DNA from: Tomocerus qinae
Taxonomy: Eukaryota > Arthropoda > Collembola > Entomobryomorpha > Tomoceridae
DNA length: 64,000 nucleotides
Direction of reading: 5' to 3'
NCBI GenBank assembly: GCA_020055645.1
Contig: JAECZT010000008.1
Coordinates: 434,001 to 498,000 of the forward strand
Shown here one piece after another: positions 62,558-64,000 of this stretch. A program made the translations under genes and the position numbers. Under the pieces are notes generated by a model that worked only from the letters and a program-made list of their open reading frames with translations, had not been told where the DNA came from and did not search any database. The first letter of the stretch is position 1, and each line of letters begins with the position of its first letter.

Positions 62558-63860
62558 AGTACATTTACCTCACGGTACCACCACCGCCATCAGATCCAAC
62601 CTTGATCTGTTCCATTCCATTTCAACTGACATTGGAGTACAATATTCCTACAAGCAAAAGGTTTATCCCCTATACAGCATTGCTGAACGTTATGCAGAGA
62701 TACAATTCAATATAACAGGCGACAGTTCGTTTATTGAACTTGCGAAAAGTCACTTATACATTAGAGGCAAAATTACAAATCACGACGGCACAAATGTCGC
62801 TGCAGATGCCCCCGTCTCGGTTGTCAACAATATTCTGCATTCACTATTCAAATCAGTAGACTTATCCATTAATGACTACCCAGCCACATCTCTATCCGAC
62901 ACTTACGCTTATAAAGCATACATCCAGACTTGTTTGGGTAATCACCAACAGTGGAAAGATGTAGACGGAATGTTTTCTGGATACTTTCAAGACGCAAACC
63001 CTAAAGAATTTGGATCAACTGCTAATCCCGGAAATGCTAAAAGAAAAGCTTTCATAAAGGAAAGTGGCGAATTTGAATTATGCGCCCCGTTATTTATTGA
63101 CATGGCGTTACAACCCAGGTACATTCTCAACAACTGCGATCTCAAAATCAAGCTTACAAGAACTACTGACGAATACCTTTTATGGACCAGCACACCAAAA
63201 GTTGGCGGAGTCACAGTCCCGTACAAAGTCCAGTTATTAGAAGCATCATACTATTTACAACGTCACGTCTTGATGCCGTCAGTTCATAACGCCATTCAAC
63301 AAAAACTTGCCAGAGAGCCAGTGCGGTATCCCATTAAACGTTGCGAAATAAAATCCCTAACTATTCCCAAGGATCTACTGACGTCAACGGCTACAAATTT
63401 AATTTCTGGACAATTGCCGCAAATGCTCATTATTGGTTTAGTATCCACAGCAGCATATACCGGAGATCTTGTAGCTAATCCGTACAATTTTACTGATAAA
63501 AAACTAAGCAACATTTCTGTCCATGTTGACAACGACGCGTCCCTATACAGACAACTAGACTTCTCGGAAGGAAAATACCTCACAGCCTACCAAAACCTAA
63601 AGTTACCCGCAAAAAACCAAACATTAGGAAACGGATTGACCCTCGAAAATTTTAAGAATGGATTCTTCTTTCTTGTGTTTGAGCTAATTGACACAAGTGT
63701 GGACAACTGCTGGAAGCCCGAACGTAATGGAAACCTTACCTTGCAGCTCAATTTCTCACAAGCCTTGGGAGAGTCAATAACCGTCATCGCCTTCTCTCAA
63801 TACCAAAATAATATTTTCATTGACAATAATAGAGTAGTAACGTCGGATATACGTTTATGA
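62550..63860 (+). CDS. Major capsid protein (hexon-like, double jelly-roll type)
   Basis: The ATG at 62550 (MAEVHLP, 436 residues) is preferred. The upstream in-frame ATG at 62466 reads through the basic gene and adds only a Lys-rich stretch in a different phase. The protein matches the Polinton/adintovirus hexon family, known in nematode annotation as the F54H12.2 type. Supporting segments are YPLYSIAERYAEIQFNI (about 39-55), VVNNILHSLFKSVDLSIND (91-109), LFIDMALQPRYILNN (181-195) and the YPIKRCEIK region, followed by the second jelly-roll. It would form the trimeric shell units of an icosahedral capsid. The length suits the family and no internal stop is present. Its stop overlaps the next gene by 4 bases (ATGA). 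Confidence 0.9.
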   Translation: MAEVHLPHGTTTAIRSNLDLFHSISTDIGVQYSYKQKVYPLYSIAERYAEIQFNITGDSSFIELAKSHLYIRGKITNHDGTNVAADAPVSVVNNILHSLFKSVDLSINDYPATSLSDTYAYKAYIQTCLGNHQQWKDVDGMFSGYFQDANPKEFGSTANPGNAKRKAFIKESGEFELCAPLFIDMALQPRYILNNCDLKIKLTRTTDEYLLWTSTPKVGGVTVPYKVQLLEASYYLQRHVLMPSVHNAIQQKLAREPVRYPIKRCEIKSLTIPKDLLTSTATNLISGQLPQMLIIGLVSTAAYTGDLVANPYNFTDKKLSNISVHVDNDASLYRQLDFSEGKYLTAYQNLKLPAKNQTLGNGLTLENFKNGFFFLVFELIDTSVDNCWKPERNGNLTLQLNFSQALGESITVIAFSQYQNNIFIDNNRVVTSDIRL

Positions 63861-64000
63861 TGAATACCACACAGTTAAAACAGAAATTGTCGATTATAAG
63901 AGACAAGTTCAAACTAGCTTATTGCGACGTTGTCCCAAAAAACAAACTAAGCATACATTCGTATCCCAGTTTATACATTATCAACTGTTGTAATGAGGGC
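63857..64000 (+). CDS. Adenain-like maturation protease, N-terminal 48 codons (cut by window edge)
   Basis: The frame opens with two adjacent ATGs overlapping the hexon stop as ATGA and stays open to the window end. YCDVVPKNKL, followed by YPSLYIINCCNEG (about residues 22-48), resembles the N-terminal strand region of adenovirus-type cysteine proteases, where the catalytic His soon follows. Such proteases trim capsid and core proteins during virion maturation. The catalytic His, Asp/Glu and Cys lie beyond the window, so the call rests on a short stretch plus context. Confidence 0.55.
   Translation, partial: MMNTTQLKQKLSIIRDKFKLAYCDVVPKNKLSIHSYPSLYIINCCNEG

Larger units (their letters stand above)
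55738..64000. mobile_element. Polinton/adintovirus-like element, partial, right end outside the window
   Basis: The plus-strand series of integrase, penton-like protein, small basic protein, hexon-like capsid protein and adenain-like protease start matches the gene content of Polintons/Mavericks and adintoviruses. Those groups combine an rve integrase with double and single jelly-roll capsid proteins and a cysteine protease. The opposite arm carries small accessory genes, including four BIR-RING genes. Coding density is high, and neighbouring genes often overlap or lie within a few bases. The left limit is set at the satellite boundary only because unique sequence starts there. Terminal inverted repeats were not identified. 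The polymerase and packaging ATPase are not seen. Confidence 0.8.

Noticed and set aside
55738-64000. Retrovirus or LTR retrotransposon as the source of the integrase
   Set aside because: There is no gag, protease-RT or LTR nearby. The integrase adjoins hexon- and penton-like genes, which points to a Polinton-type DNA element.

Overview
The window is eukaryotic and most likely comes from an invertebrate animal genome. It has two parts. Positions 1-55737 are one uninterrupted, very AT-rich satellite array with no credible gene. Positions 55738-64000 hold unique, gene-dense DNA that reads as one arm of a Polinton/Maverick-like (adintovirus-like) double-stranded DNA virus or endogenous viral element. 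The species cannot be fixed from the sequence. A marine invertebrate such as a mollusc would fit, but that is a guess.

The satellite is built from three related monomers: A (about 60 bp), B (about 58 bp) and C (about 69 bp). A and B share a first half with a HindIII site (AAGCTT) and differ in the second half. C lacks the HindIII site. Positions 1 to about 18958 contain A and B only. From about 18959 to 41720, C units occur singly and in arrays of up to six or so. From about 41720 to 55737 a higher-order repeat of about 2.44 kb dominates, made of alternating sub-blocks of about 1.07 and 1.37 kb. Higher-order repeats of about 2.0-3.2 kb are also visible in the first 12 kb. The array stops mid-monomer at 55737.

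The junction region (55738-56446) holds a GA run, a symmetric fold-back inverted repeat of about 157 bp and a 19-20 bp minisatellite of about 13 copies.

The gene region has two divergent arms that meet at about 60245-60316. The minus-strand arm reads leftward: a small gene with a C-terminal Cys/His cluster, four consecutive BIR-RING (IAP-like) genes, a probable four-exon gene for a Cys-rich protein, an unrecognised gene, and a paralogue of the first small gene. Many of these are chained by stop/start overlaps (TGATG, TAATG, ATGA). The plus-strand arm holds an rve-type DDE integrase, a penton/minor-capsid-like protein that appears split by a -1 frame change, a small very basic protein, a hexon-like (double jelly-roll type) major capsid protein, and the first 48 codons of what looks like an adenain-type maturation protease. 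The packaging ATPase and protein-primed DNA polymerase expected of this group are not in the window and would lie to the right.

The most notable feature is the cassette of four diverged BIR-RING genes beside a virion-structural module, flanked by a paralogous pair of small genes. Whether this is a live virus, an intact endogenous copy or a decaying one cannot be settled from this window. The capsid, integrase and IAP-like frames are all open, and the only suspected break is in the penton-like gene.
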